The notes under the pieces: generated by a model
The model's database searches: none
Told to the model about the DNA's origin: nothing
The model's input: the letters and a program-made list of their open reading frames with translations, nothing else
Shown: piece after piece, positions 1-8,799 of the stretch
Layout of the letters: every line of letters begins with the position of its first letter
Numbering within the stretch: the stretch's first letter is position 1
From: Sediminicola sp963974715
GTDB taxonomy: Bacteria > Bacteroidota > Bacteroidia > Flavobacteriales > Flavobacteriaceae
Length of the DNA stretch: 64,000 nucleotides
Assembly (NCBI GenBank): GCA_963974715.1
Contig: CAXBDK010000017.1
Coordinates: 1 to 64,000, forward strand
Direction: 5' to 3'
Made by a program: the position numbers and the translations under genes

Positions 1-470
1 CGTAGATTACTACGGACAATTGAATCAGCGTGGATCAGCGGTTTTGAGATCAGCGTAGATCAGCGGGACTATTTTTTTTCCCCGCAGATGGGCGCAGATT
101 TTTTCCGCAGATTTCGCAGACCATTAAGATTAGCGTAGATTACTACGGACAATTGAATCAGCGTGGATCAGCGGTTTTGAGATCAGCGAAGATCAGCGGG
201 ACAATTTTTTTCCCCGCAGTTAGATCAGCGTAGATCAGCGGGACAATTTTTTTCCCCGCAGATGCTCGCAGATTGGTTTCGCAGATTACCGCAGACCATT
301 GAAATCAGCGGGACAATTTTTTTCCCCGCGGATGCGCGCAGATTTCCGCAGAACATTAAAATCAGCGAAAATCAGCGGGACTTATTCTTCCCCACAGATT
401 CCCAGAACAATAAGTATAGATCAACAGGACCATTTTTTCTTCACCGATACAGGAAAAACTATGGTAGGGG
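1..470. repeat. Degenerate GCAGAT/ATCAGCG repeat block, copy 1
   Basis: Several imperfect units made of CCCCGCAGAT, GGGCGCAGATTTT, CGCAGACCATT and GTAGATCAGCGGG follow one another. Poly-T runs sit before each CCCCGCAG, near 78, 208, 251 and 320. Short ORFs run through it only because the repeats lack stops in some frames, and I see no coding signal. The same family recurs at 1738-2480 and, on the opposite strand, at 48070-48440. Nothing else is visible before the Crp/Fnr gene. Confidence 0.85.
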
Positions 471-537
471 TTGTTGGTTGGGATATTTCAATTGAAATTA
501 ATTGGTTAAATTGGACCGGTAAACAATGGCTATATCC

Positions 538-1113
538 ATGTCCGAGCAATTTAGAGCCCATATCCAGAAATTCACCGCTATAGACGACAATGAGTTTGAG
601 GCTGTGATGGCTTACTTTCAATACCGTACACTGCCCAAAAAAGAAAATCTGCTTTTAGAGGGAAATATCTGCAGTACGAACTATTTTGTACTCAAAGGGA
701 TTCTCAGAAAATTCTTTATCAATTCAAAAGGTGTGGAACAAACCACGGAATTTGCCATTGAAAATTGGTGGATGACCGAAACCTTTTCCTACTTGCACCA
801 AATGCCCACCGAATTTTATATCCAGACGGTAAAAAATGTGGAACTTCTGTCAATTAGTAAGGAGCAACAAGAAAAACTGTTGTTGAACCATCCCGTAATG
901 GAGCGCTATTTTCGCTGTATTTACCAAAAAGCCTATGCCGCCGCACAGATGCGGGTCAAGTTTATATATGAACACTCCAGGGAAGAGCTGTACCATCTTT
1001 TTCGTAAAAGTCAGCCCGAATTCCTACAACGGGTCCCACAGTATCTTATCGCTTCGTATCTGGGGTTTACACCCGAATACCTAAGTGAGATCCGAAAAAA
1101 AAGTATTTCTTAA
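538..1113 (+). CDS. Crp/Fnr-family transcriptional regulator
   Basis: This 191-residue protein has the layout of a Crp/Fnr regulator. A cyclic-nucleotide-binding-type beta-roll occupies roughly residues 10-110 (LLLEGNICSTNYFVLKGIL, then FAIENWWMTE). A helix and a C-terminal helix-turn-helix follow near residues 165-188, where VPQYLIASYLGFTPEYLS fits the recognition-helix pattern. The usual arginine of cAMP-binding sites is not evident, so the ligand is unknown. An ATG at 526 in the same frame would add four residues; I prefer 538, where the family-like sequence MSEQF begins. The next gene, an AhpD-like protein, starts 67 bp downstream and may be its target or operon partner. Both genes lie between two GCAGAT repeat blocks. 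Confidence 0.85.
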   Translation: MSEQFRAHIQKFTAIDDNEFEAVMAYFQYRTLPKKENLLLEGNICSTNYFVLKGILRKFFINSKGVEQTTEFAIENWWMTETFSYLHQMPTEFYIQTVKNVELLSISKEQQEKLLLNHPVMERYFRCIYQKAYAAAQMRVKFIYEHSREELYHLFRKSQPEFLQRVPQYLIASYLGFTPEYLSEIRKKSIS

Positions 1114-1180
1114 ACCAGCTTAAGTTTTTCCGGTCTTGGTTTTTACAACTTTGTATAAACAAAATTTAAAAATCAAAACA

Positions 1181-1624
1181 ATGGAAAAACGGATCAACAT
1201 CGGCAATGTAGAGCCACTGGCATTTAAGGCAATGTTCGGCTTGGAAGCATATTTGGCTAAAACCGACATCCCAAAAACCTTAAAGGAACTTATAAAGATC
1301 AGGGCTTCCCAAATCAATAATTGCGCATATTGCATCGATATGCATACCAAAGATGCCATTAAAAACGGTGAAACCGCCAAACGTATTTTTTTGGTGAGCG
1401 CATGGAGGGAAGCCACAAGATTCTTTACCGAAGAAGAACGTACCGTACTGGCGATGACCGAGGAAATTACCTTGATCGATCAACATGGACTACAGCAAGA
1501 GACCTATCTTAAAGCTGCTGGGATATTTACCGAAAACCAAATTGCACAGATCATTATGGTAATCGCCACCATTAATGCATGGAACAGGATCGCGGTAAGC
1601 ACGCATCAGGAAATTGAGGGGTAA
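1181..1624 (+). CDS. Carboxymuconolactone decarboxylase (AhpD-like) family protein
   Basis: This 147-residue all-helical protein carries the AhpD/CMD signature CAYCIDMHTKDA near residues 46-57. The two cysteines and the histidine form the redox or catalytic centre in this superfamily. The flanking SQINN and WREATRFFTEEER segments are typical of the small CMD proteins found in flavobacteria. Members act in peroxide or alkylhydroperoxide defence or in decarboxylation of aromatic intermediates; the sequence does not separate these. The ORF is open back to 1136, but 1181 (MEKRINIGNV) matches the conserved family start. It lies downstream of the Crp/Fnr gene on the same strand and is followed by a clear hairpin terminator. 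Confidence 0.88.
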   Translation: MEKRINIGNVEPLAFKAMFGLEAYLAKTDIPKTLKELIKIRASQINNCAYCIDMHTKDAIKNGETAKRIFLVSAWREATRFFTEEERTVLAMTEEITLIDQHGLQQETYLKAAGIFTENQIAQIIMVIATINAWNRIAVSTHQEIEG

Positions 1625-1655
1625 CATCCAGGTTTACAAAGTATATTATAAAACG

Positions 1656-1693
1656 ATTCCGTTGGACAGCTATTTCAACGGAATTTTTTTTTT
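1656..1693 (+). terminator. Rho-independent terminator
   Basis: A perfect 9-bp stem, ATTCCGTTG pairing with CAACGGAAT, has an 11-nt loop and is followed by nine T residues. It ends the Crp/Fnr-CMD unit. Confidence 0.88.
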
Positions 1694-1737
1694 CGTAAAA
1701 ATGATTCTGGATCGGTATACATACTGGGAATATTTTC

Positions 1738-2480
1738 TTCCCCGCAGGTTCTCGCAGACCACTAAAATCAACATAGATCAACGGGACCATTTTATTTCCC
1801 CGCAGATGGGCGCAGATTTTCCCGTAGATTATCGCGGACCATTGAAATCGGCGTAGATCAGCGGTTTTTGAATCATCGAAGATCAACGGGACATTTTTTC
1901 CCCGCAGATACTCGCAGATTTTCCCGCAGATTATCGCGGACCATTGAAATCGGCTTAGATCGGCGGTTTTGGATCAGCGAAGATCAACGGGACATTTTTT
2001 TTCCCGCAGATTCCGCAGATTGGTTCCGCATATTATCCCGTAGATTATCGCGGACTATTGAAATCGGCGTAGATCGGCGGTTTTGGATCAGCGAAGATCA
2101 ACGGGACATTTTTTTCCCCGCAGATTCCGCAGATTGGTTCCGCATATTATCGCGGACTATTGAAATCGGCGTAGATCGGCGGTTTTTGAATCAGCGTAGA
2201 TCATCGAGACCATTTTATTTCCCCGCAGATTCCGCAGATTGGTTCCGCATATTATCGCGGACTATTGAAATCGGCGTAGATCAGCGGTTTTTGATCATCG
2301 AAGATCAGCGGGACATTTTTTTCCCCGCAGATGGGCGCAGATTTTCCCCTCAGATCCCGCAGACTATTGAAATCAGCGAAGATGATCGGGACCATTTTAT
2401 TTCCCCGCAGATGGGCGCAGATTTTTTCCGCAGATTATCGCAGATAAATAAAATCGGCGTTGATCAGCGGGAGCATTTTC
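1738..2480. repeat. Degenerate GCAGAT/ATCAGCG repeat block, copy 2
   Basis: About seven imperfect units of roughly 100-115 bp share the order CCCCGCAGAT, TTCCGCAGATTGG, ATTATCGCGGACTATTG, AAATCGGCGTAGATC, GGCGGTTTT, ATCAGCGAAGATCAACGGG, ACATTTTTTT. Units near 1985-2100, 2100-2215 and 2215-2330 are nearly identical, which suggests recent slippage or conversion. A 231-residue ORF across the block is itself repetitive (IFFPADSADWF recurs) and is best read as a by-product of the repeats. The last unit runs to within about 100 bp of the HAD gene. Confidence 0.88.
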
Positions 2481-2573
2481 TTTTCCTTTTTAAAAACAAA
2501 AAAGACCGATCTTTGTACGGGAACGTATATCCTTCAACAAACCAACACAACGTATCCCGATAATTGTAATACT

Positions 2574-3251
2574 ATGTTGATCAGACCCAAACTGCTCATT
2601 TTTGATGTGAACGGTACCTTACTGGATTTTAAGCCCATAAAAGTGGCCTTGGCCAATACGCTTGCGAACGAGCTGGCGTTTGATAGCTGGTTTGCCGAGC
2701 TCTTGCACTATTCCACATCGGAGTCGATTACGGGTAGGTACCGTGATTTTGGGGAGATTGCTACCGCTACCTTACGAATGACGGCCGAACGATTTGACAA
2801 ACAGATTTCGGAAACCAAGATAAGGGACATTGTGGCATTGATCAAAAAATTACCGCCCCATCAGGATGTGCACAGTGCGCTTTCCCATATCAGGGATAAA
2901 GGCATTCCCATGGTCACCCTTACCAATGGAAGTACCGCAACCCTTAAGGCACAATTGGCATACGCTGAACTGGATCACTTTTTTGAAAATATCTTTAGCG
3001 TTGAAAGTGTCCGGTTATATAAGCCCCATCCGGCCACCTATCACCATGTGATCAAAGAAATGAAAATTTCGCCCATTTATAGCATGCTGGTCTCCACACA
3101 TGCCTGGGATCTTATGGGGGCCCAGCGGGCGGGACTTATGACGGGCTTTGTACAAAGGCCCAATAGACAGGGATATCCCCTTATGGATTCCCCGACCCTC
3201 TCCGTGGGGTCCCTTACCGCCCTTTCAGAACTGCTGACAGGGAAGTCATGA
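2574..3251 (+). CDS. Haloacid dehalogenase type II-like HAD hydrolase
   Basis: This 225-residue protein opens with the HAD nucleophile motif FDVNGTLLD, where the first Asp is catalytic. It continues with a helical cap (ALANTLANELAFDSWFAELL), a TLTNGS motif II near residue 118, and a lysine in SVRLYKPHP. It ends with the motif SMLVSTHAWDLMGAQRAG, which resembles the S-x-N/H-x-W-D region of L-2-haloacid dehalogenases. Known members hydrolyse 2-haloacids, but many act on phosphates, so the substrate is open. The ORF extends upstream to 2460 into repeat DNA; 2574 is chosen because homology-like sequence starts there. There is no obvious operon partner. Confidence 0.85.
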   Translation: MLIRPKLLIFDVNGTLLDFKPIKVALANTLANELAFDSWFAELLHYSTSESITGRYRDFGEIATATLRMTAERFDKQISETKIRDIVALIKKLPPHQDVHSALSHIRDKGIPMVTLTNGSTATLKAQLAYAELDHFFENIFSVESVRLYKPHPATYHHVIKEMKISPIYSMLVSTHAWDLMGAQRAGLMTGFVQRPNRQGYPLMDSPTLSVGSLTALSELLTGKS

Positions 3252-3366
3252 AGTCGATAAAAAACAGGTCGTTTTGCAATAAGCCAGAACATTGGAACCG
3301 CTAAAATCCATATTTTTCGGTTGAAAATCCAAAAAATGGAACTTTTGGATAATTTTAAGGGCCATA

Positions 3367-3399
3367 TTTGACAGAAACCCTATAAAGGCCGTACTTTTG
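3367..3399 (+). promoter_or_regulatory. Bacteroidetes-type promoter of the SF2 helicase
   Basis: A TTTG at 3367-3370 fits the -33 element, and TACTTTTG at 3392-3399 matches the -7 consensus TAnnTTTG. The 21-bp spacing is close to the usual value. The ATG at 3419 lies 20 bp downstream. Confidence 0.6.
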
Positions 3400-3418
3400 C
3401 ATGCACTAATCTCCACGC

Positions 3419-4975
3419 ATGTCCACAGTAAAAACCGTTGAAACCGAAGACAGAAAATCAGGCAAAGATCTATACAGTTACCAAAAAGGTGCCATAGATC
3501 AAATTTTCAAGTGTTTTGAGGAGGCACCAGAAGACTACCATTTATTGTACCAACTGCCCACCGGTGGGGGCAAGACCGTCATTTTCTCGGAAATGGTGCG
3601 GCAATACCTGAAACACCATAACAAAAAGGTGGCCGTACTGACACATAGGGTGGAACTATGCAAACAGACTTCGAACATGTTAAAGGAGTTCGGTGTAAAG
3701 AACAAGGTGATCGATAGTAAGGCCAATCTGGACGATCAGGAAGAATACAGTTGTTTCGTGGCGATGGTGGAAACCCTTAACAACCGATTGAACGACGATA
3801 AACTGGATATTTCCGATATCGGTCTGGTCATTATCGATGAGGCACACTATAATTCCTTTACAAAACTCTTTAAATTTTTTGAAAAATCCTTTATCCTCGG
3901 GGTAACGGCCACGCCCTTAAGTTCCAATATAAAACTTCCCATGAAGGATAACTACAATGAGCTCATTGTAGGGGAGACCATTGAATCGTTGATCGAAAAT
4001 GAATTTTTGGCCAGGGCCGAAACCTATTCCTATAACGTGGGACTGACTTCCTTGGAAATTGGATCCAACGGGGACTATACCGTAAAATCATCCGACGATC
4101 TCTATACCGGAACGGATATGCTCGGAAAATTGATGCAGGCCTATGAGGAACGGTCCAAAGGGAAAAAGACCCTTATCTTCAACAATGGGATCAATACCTC
4201 CCTGTTCGTTTACGATATGTTCCGAAAAATGGACTATCCTATCCGGCACCTTGACAATACCGCCACCAAAAGGGAACGTAAGCACATCTTAAAATGGTTC
4301 AAGGAAACCCCGGACGCCATCCTAACCTCGGTGAGTATCCTTACTACGGGTTTTGACGAACCCACCGTGGATACCATTATACTTAACCGGGCCACCAAAT
4401 CCTTGGCACTGTACTACCAAATGATCGGCCGTGGTTCCAGGATACTTACGAACAAGGCTACTTTTAACGTCATCGACCTTGGGAACAATTTCCATCGATT
4501 TGGCCCTTGGGGCGCCGATCTGGATTGGCAAAAGATCTTTCACTTTCCCAACCATTATCTGGACAACCTACAGAACGATGAAGACCTGGAAAGCAACTTT
4601 AGATATGAGATGCCCACGGAACTACGGGCGGAGTTTGCAAAATCGAAAGAGGTATATTTTGATATCAAACAGACTTATATCGATTCCGTCAATAATGGGG
4701 AAAGTTCCAAAGTCGTACTGGAACGTTCCATTGAACAGCACGCACTAATATGCGTAGAGAACAGCGAGGATGTCTATGATGCCTATGCCCTTGCCAAAAT
4801 GCTGAGCGATGACATCGATTTTAGAATTGAGCGCTACACCAAATGCATCAGTAGGAGCACCTATAATTTTGTATCCTGGTTGAACGATGATTATCGCAAA
4901 AAATTAAGGGCCTATCTCCGTGATAATTTTGATACCATCTATGAGGATATCCACGGCCACCCTCCAGAAGATTGA
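3419..4975 (+). CDS. DEAD/DEAH-box superfamily 2 helicase (SSL2/RAD25-like)
   Basis: This 518-residue ATP-dependent helicase-like protein belongs to the SSL2/XPB-like COG1061 type. Motif I is LPTGGGKT near residue 47. Motif II is IIDEAHYNSF near 139 and motif III is GVTATPLS near 160. The second RecA lobe carries KTLIFNNGI and motif VI YQMIGRGSRIL near 340. The C-terminal 150 residues are acidic and unrelated to any domain I know. The neighbours give no pathway. Its promoter elements lie directly upstream. Proteins of this kind in flavobacteria are often chromosomal housekeeping helicases rather than restriction subunits, and no methylase gene is adjacent. Confidence 0.85.
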   Translation: MSTVKTVETEDRKSGKDLYSYQKGAIDQIFKCFEEAPEDYHLLYQLPTGGGKTVIFSEMVRQYLKHHNKKVAVLTHRVELCKQTSNMLKEFGVKNKVIDSKANLDDQEEYSCFVAMVETLNNRLNDDKLDISDIGLVIIDEAHYNSFTKLFKFFEKSFILGVTATPLSSNIKLPMKDNYNELIVGETIESLIENEFLARAETYSYNVGLTSLEIGSNGDYTVKSSDDLYTGTDMLGKLMQAYEERSKGKKTLIFNNGINTSLFVYDMFRKMDYPIRHLDNTATKRERKHILKWFKETPDAILTSVSILTTGFDEPTVDTIILNRATKSLALYYQMIGRGSRILTNKATFNVIDLGNNFHRFGPWGADLDWQKIFHFPNHYLDNLQNDEDLESNFRYEMPTELRAEFAKSKEVYFDIKQTYIDSVNNGESSKVVLERSIEQHALICVENSEDVYDAYALAKMLSDDIDFRIERYTKCISRSTYNFVSWLNDDYRKKLRAYLRDNFDTIYEDIHGHPPED

Positions 4976-5045
4976 TCTAATTAAAATCCAAACGTTTTAG
5001 GTAAGGGCTTAAAGCACTTCGCTATCAATGTAGGCCCATAACTTT

Positions 5046-5906
5046 CTAGCGGTCAAACTTCCAAGCGATAAAACGTGTCTTTTTGTTTCCCCGTTCCATG
5101 TGCACTATAGCATGTACCGCCTTTAATTTCCTTAATTGGGAAATAATTTTGGGAAGGTGTTCCTTTTTGGAGACCAAACTGCTGAACCACCCAACCTGAT
5201 GTCCATAGGCCACACTTTCCTTGATCATTCTTTTAATAAAAAGGGCTTCTCCGCCATTGCACCATAATTCCTGTGCCGTTCCCCCAAAATTGCGCCCCAC
5301 TTCCGCAGAGCCGTGTAAATTTTCCGTTTTGCGGACCGTGCCTTTTAATGCATCTTCCGCCGAGCTGTGAAAAGGGGGATTACAGAGCGTAAAATCATAA
5401 TATTCCCCCTCCAAGAGTATCCCTTTAAAAATATGGGCGGGATCCGACTGCTGTCGGAGCTGAATTTTCTCGGAAAGTCCCCCAGTGGCTGTTATATTCC
5501 GGTTTGCTGCGGCCATGCTCTCCGCTGATATGTCCGTACCTACCATTTTCCAATCGTAGATCTGCGCCCCTAAAATTGCGTAAATGGCATTGGCACCGGT
5601 ACCGATATCCAGCCCTTTGACGTTCTTCCCTATGGCATCACCCTTTATATGGTCCGCCAGATAATGGATATAATCGGCCCTGGAGGGAACCGGGGGACAG
5701 AGATGACCTTCTGGAACATTCCAGTTTGACAGTCCGTAGTGCAGCATCAGAAGTGCTCGGTTGAGCTGTCGCACTGCCTCCGTTCTTGAAAAGTCCACCG
5801 TGGTGGTCCCGTATTGGTTCACAAATACATAGGGTGCCAGATCAGGATTTTTCCTTATCAACCTTTTAAAGTCGTAAGCGCTATTGTGTAGGTTTTTAGG
5901 GTGCAT
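5046..5906 (-). CDS. rlmF: 23S rRNA (adenine(1618)-N6)-methyltransferase
   Basis: This 286-residue protein uses S-adenosylmethionine to methylate N6 of A1618 in 23S rRNA. It starts with the family-typical MHPKNLHNSAYDF (compare the E. coli RlmF opening). It has a SAM-binding motif KGLDIGTGANAIY near residue 105 and the adenine N6-methyltransferase catalytic tetrapeptide NPPF (in TLCNPPFHSS) near residue 180. The ORF is open back to 6077, but that stretch overlaps the divergent Fur gene and does not resemble the family, so the start at 5906 is used. It is transcribed divergently from the Fur-type regulator across 99 bp. Confidence 0.93.
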   Translation of the reverse strand: MHPKNLHNSAYDFKRLIRKNPDLAPYVFVNQYGTTTVDFSRTEAVRQLNRALLMLHYGLSNWNVPEGHLCPPVPSRADYIHYLADHIKGDAIGKNVKGLDIGTGANAIYAILGAQIYDWKMVGTDISAESMAAANRNITATGGLSEKIQLRQQSDPAHIFKGILLEGEYYDFTLCNPPFHSSAEDALKGTVRKTENLHGSAEVGRNFGGTAQELWCNGGEALFIKRMIKESVAYGHQVGWFSSLVSKKEHLPKIISQLRKLKAVHAIVHMERGNKKTRFIAWKFDR

Positions 5907-6005
5907 TCCACATATTTTCTGGAGCAAAGATAGTCCATCGTATTCATTGGGGGGATATTGATCACTTTGCAACGGATTTACACAATATTTGCCTAATTTT
6001 ATCCT

Positions 6006-6419
6006 ATGGAAGCATTGGAAAAAAAACTGGAACGGAACGGGGTAAGGGTAACCGCCATGCGTTTGCTGGTGCTCCAATTTCTTTACGGAAGGAAGCGGGC
6101 GGTCAGTCTTACCGATTTGGAAAACAATTTTGATAGATCCGATAGGACCACCCTGTACAGGACCTTACTTACGTACGTGCGCAACGGCATCGCGCATAAG
6201 ATCGATGATGGGACCGGTATTGCCAAATATGCCCTATGTGCGGACGATTGCCGGTGCCAGATCGATCTGGACCTGCATGTACACTTCCATTGTAACCTCT
6301 GTAATGGCACCTTTTGTCTTCCAAGGCATAAAATACCCACTATTTCCCTGCCGGAAAGTTTTGTGTCCGAAGAGATAAATTTGGTGGTAAAAGGGGTCTG
6401 TCCGCAGTGTGCTGCCTAA
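6006..6419 (+). CDS. Fur-family transcriptional regulator (Zur-like candidate)
   Basis: This 137-residue protein has the Fur fold. A winged helix (residues 5-80; RVTAMRLLVLQFL, then DRTTLYRTLLTYVRNGI) is followed by a dimerisation and metal domain. The metal motif HVHFHCNLC is complete, and a second CPQC pair closes the protein, giving the structural four-cysteine zinc site. Such repressors respond to Fe, Zn or Mn. The next gene on the same strand is a Zn/Cd-type P-ATPase, which points to zinc or another divalent metal (inference). A TTGCA-N4-TGCAA dyad sits between the two genes, and a TTGCAA half-site lies upstream of this gene near 5967-5972. Confidence 0.87.
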   Translation: MEALEKKLERNGVRVTAMRLLVLQFLYGRKRAVSLTDLENNFDRSDRTTLYRTLLTYVRNGIAHKIDDGTGIAKYALCADDCRCQIDLDLHVHFHCNLCNGTFCLPRHKIPTISLPESFVSEEINLVVKGVCPQCAA

Positions 6420-6430
6420 ATGCACTTCCG

Positions 6431-6456
6431 TTGCACGTTTGCAAGCGGTACTTTTG
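6431..6456 (+). promoter_or_regulatory. Dyad operator candidate overlapping the P-ATPase promoter
   Basis: TTGCA at 6431-6435 and TGCAA at 6440-6444 form a perfect 5-bp inverted repeat around CGTT. It also contains a TTTG, directly before a -7 box TACTTTTG at 6449-6456. The ATG of the ATPase is 17 bp further. Its position suits repression or activation by the adjacent Fur-family protein; this is inferred, as no binding data exist here. Confidence 0.5.
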
Positions 6457-6472
6457 ATAAAAAAAGTAACCC

Positions 6473-8410
6473 ATGTCACACGAATGCGGTAATGCTGCTT
6501 GCAGCCCCGATCCTTCCAAAAACGAAACTCCTAAAAATGGGTTTTTATCCGTAGAATATATAGTGCCCCTTGTAAGCCTTTTGTTTTTATTGGCCGGCAT
6601 TGCATTTGATTACTATCAGGTCTCTTTTTTCGATGGCCCCGTTCCGGTGGTATGGTTCGGCCTAAGTTATTTGTTGATAGGTTTCCCCGTCCTGTCAAGA
6701 TCTATGAAACTGATCATCCAAGGGGAGATCTACAACGAATTCGTATTGATGTCCGTAGCCACCATTGGGGCATTTTTGATCGGTTCCTATGCCGAAGGGG
6801 TAGCGGTCATGCTCTTTTATGTGGTAGGGGAGCTGGTTCAGGAGAGGGCCGTAAAAAAGGCGAAAGGTTCCATTGAGGCACTCTTGAAGGTACAAGTGGA
6901 GGAGGTTACGGTAGTACGGGACAACAAAAGTATGGTAATGCACCCAAGGGATGTGATCGTGGGAAGTACCATAGCGATCAAATCGGGCCAACGGGTAGCC
7001 TTGGACGGGGAACTGCTTTCGGACGCCACCGAGCTCAATACCGCAGCGTTGACCGGGGAATCGATGCCCGAAAGAAAAAATAGGGGAGAGGTCGTGTATG
7101 CCGGAATGATAAATGTGGGCCCGCCCATACAGATCAAGACCACACAGCTGTACGAAAACACCAAGCTCTCCAAAATTCTGCAGCTCGTTCAGGAAGCAGT
7201 AGGTAAAAAAGCAAAGACCCAATTATTGATCTCGCGATTGGCCAAGGTTTATACCCCCATCGTTTTTTGGTTGGCAATTGCAGTGGTCGCCGTTCCCTAT
7301 TTGGTGCTGGGGGAGGCCTATCTATTTGCGGAATGGTTTGGAAGGGCCCTTATTTTCTTGGTAATCTCATGTCCCTGTGCCCTCGTAATTTCCATTCCAT
7401 TGGGATATTTTGGCGGGATCGGTGCTGGATCGCGCAATGGGATCCTTTTTAAAGGGTCCCATTACCTCGATGTCATGACCCAAGTGGATACCGTGGTGAT
7501 GGACAAGACGGGCACGTTGACAAAGGGTATTTTTGAGGTGCAGCAGGTTTTGGCGGTGGACGGCAACACTCAGTTTGTACTGGAAATGGCCGCCGCCCTG
7601 GAACAACATTCCACACATCCCATTGCCAAGGCGGTGGTAGGGCATGCGAAAAATTCACATGTGGCCCACCGGACTTCCAATGTAGCGGAAATTGCGGGGA
7701 AGGGCCTTAAGGGACAAGTAGGGACCCATCAAGTATTGGCAGGGAACCTACAGTTATTGGACTCCCATAAAATAGCCTATGACAAGGAGCTGAACAACAA
7801 TCATGATACGCTGGTAGTTGTGGCCGTGGATGGCAAGTATATGGGATATATCGTAGTGGCCGATACCATCAAGGAAGATTCGTACGGGGCGGTAAAATTA
7901 TTGGAAAAAGCGGGGATCCGTCAAATTATCATGCTTTCCGGTGACAAACAGCCCGTTGTAGATCGGGTAGCGTCCCAATTGGGCATACGTACCGCAATGG
8001 GAGCCTTATTGCCGGCGGATAAACTACATGCCGTGGAGAAGCTGAAAGGGAAGGGGCACATTATTGCCTTTGTGGGGGATGGTATCAATGACGCCCCGGT
8101 AATCGCTCTGTCGGACGTAGGGATCGCCATGGGCGGACTGGGGAGCGATGCGGCCATAGAAACCGCCGATGTGGTCATACAGACCGACCAGCCTTCCAAA
8201 ATTGCAACGGCCATAGCGATCGGCCGCGCGACCAAAAAGATCATTTGGCAGAACATAGGGCTTGCCATGGGGGTAAAGATCTTGGTGCTCCTATTGGGCG
8301 TAATGGGCATGGCCACCATGTGGGAAGCGGTCATTGCGGATGTGGGCGTGGCCCTCTTGGCCATCCTCAATGCCGTCCGTATACAGCGGATGCAGTTCCG
8401 GCCCGTGTAG
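6473..8410 (+). CDS. Heavy-metal translocating P1B-type ATPase (Zn/Cd/Co type)
   Basis: This 645-residue inner-membrane ATPase exports divalent metal ions. The metal-pathway motif in transmembrane segment 6 is SCPCALVISIPL, the zinc/cadmium CPC type. The actuator TGES (AALTGESMPERK), phosphorylation site DKTGTLTKG, HP motif (HSTHPIAKAV) and hinge GDGINDAP are all present in the usual order. There is no N-terminal HMA domain; a short cysteine-bearing tail (CGNAAC at residues 5-10) takes its place and may bind metal. It probably forms a regulatory unit with the upstream Fur-type gene. ZntA/CadA-like function is likely, but exact metal specificity cannot be read from sequence. Confidence 0.92.
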   Translation: MSHECGNAACSPDPSKNETPKNGFLSVEYIVPLVSLLFLLAGIAFDYYQVSFFDGPVPVVWFGLSYLLIGFPVLSRSMKLIIQGEIYNEFVLMSVATIGAFLIGSYAEGVAVMLFYVVGELVQERAVKKAKGSIEALLKVQVEEVTVVRDNKSMVMHPRDVIVGSTIAIKSGQRVALDGELLSDATELNTAALTGESMPERKNRGEVVYAGMINVGPPIQIKTTQLYENTKLSKILQLVQEAVGKKAKTQLLISRLAKVYTPIVFWLAIAVVAVPYLVLGEAYLFAEWFGRALIFLVISCPCALVISIPLGYFGGIGAGSRNGILFKGSHYLDVMTQVDTVVMDKTGTLTKGIFEVQQVLAVDGNTQFVLEMAAALEQHSTHPIAKAVVGHAKNSHVAHRTSNVAEIAGKGLKGQVGTHQVLAGNLQLLDSHKIAYDKELNNNHDTLVVVAVDGKYMGYIVVADTIKEDSYGAVKLLEKAGIRQIIMLSGDKQPVVDRVASQLGIRTAMGALLPADKLHAVEKLKGKGHIIAFVGDGINDAPVIALSDVGIAMGGLGSDAAIETADVVIQTDQPSKIATAIAIGRATKKIIWQNIGLAMGVKILVLLLGVMGMATMWEAVIADVGVALLAILNAVRIQRMQFRPV

Positions 8411-8760
8411 TCCTCTGTAACGGAGTTATGTCGCAGCGCAGCTGCTTGCTTGGTTATGAAGCTGTGTATGATGAACTATCAATGATGAATGTTGGATGAT
8501 TTAACCGTATAACGACCTGTCATTCCGACGCAGGAGGAGTCACCTAGGGCAGGGCATTGTATCCATCGGGCTACCTAAGGACAAGATAAAACCCTAACAG
8601 AATATCCGATCGGTTACAAAGTTATGTCGCAGCGGAGCTGCTTGTTATCAAGTTATGGATGATGGATGGATCCTATTTGACCGATTAAAGATATATCCAT
8701 TTAACCCTCTAACCACTTAACCCCATAACCTCCTTATCCATATGACCATTTCTCCCTACT
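8411..8760. repeat. Intergenic GTTATG/TAACC hairpin repeats, copy group 1
   Basis: Two GC hairpins (GCAGC-GCA-GCTGC near 8434 and GCAGC-GGA-GCTGC near 8629) are each flanked by GTTATG words. An array of AACCnnnn octamers follows (8695-8740: TTAACCCTCTAACCACTTAA and onward). This is the same family as at 23575-23860, 25035-25290 and 26390-26990. No gene is visible here; a small ORF at the left end is the out-of-frame tail of the ATPase region. Confidence 0.75.
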
Positions 8761-8773
8761 TACCAAAACTTCT

Positions 8774-8781
8774 TATCTTTG
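8774..8781 (+). promoter_or_regulatory. -7 promoter element of tesB
   Basis: TATCTTTG matches TAnnTTTG. It covers the alternative TTG start at 8779, so translation must begin further down, at the ATG at 8800. Confidence 0.6.
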
Positions 8782-8799
8782 TTCCCTAATATTGTACGC

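Noticed and set aside
1868..2563. A 231-codon ORF with repeated IFFPADSADWF units, resembling a repeat protein
   Set aside because: It is made entirely of the intergenic GCAGAT repeats, changes with each unit, and has no start signal. The same repeats occur in the opposite orientation at 48 kb without an equivalent frame.
3419..4975. Restriction-modification helicase subunit
   Set aside because: No methylase or nuclease gene adjoins it; the neighbours are a HAD hydrolase and rlmF.
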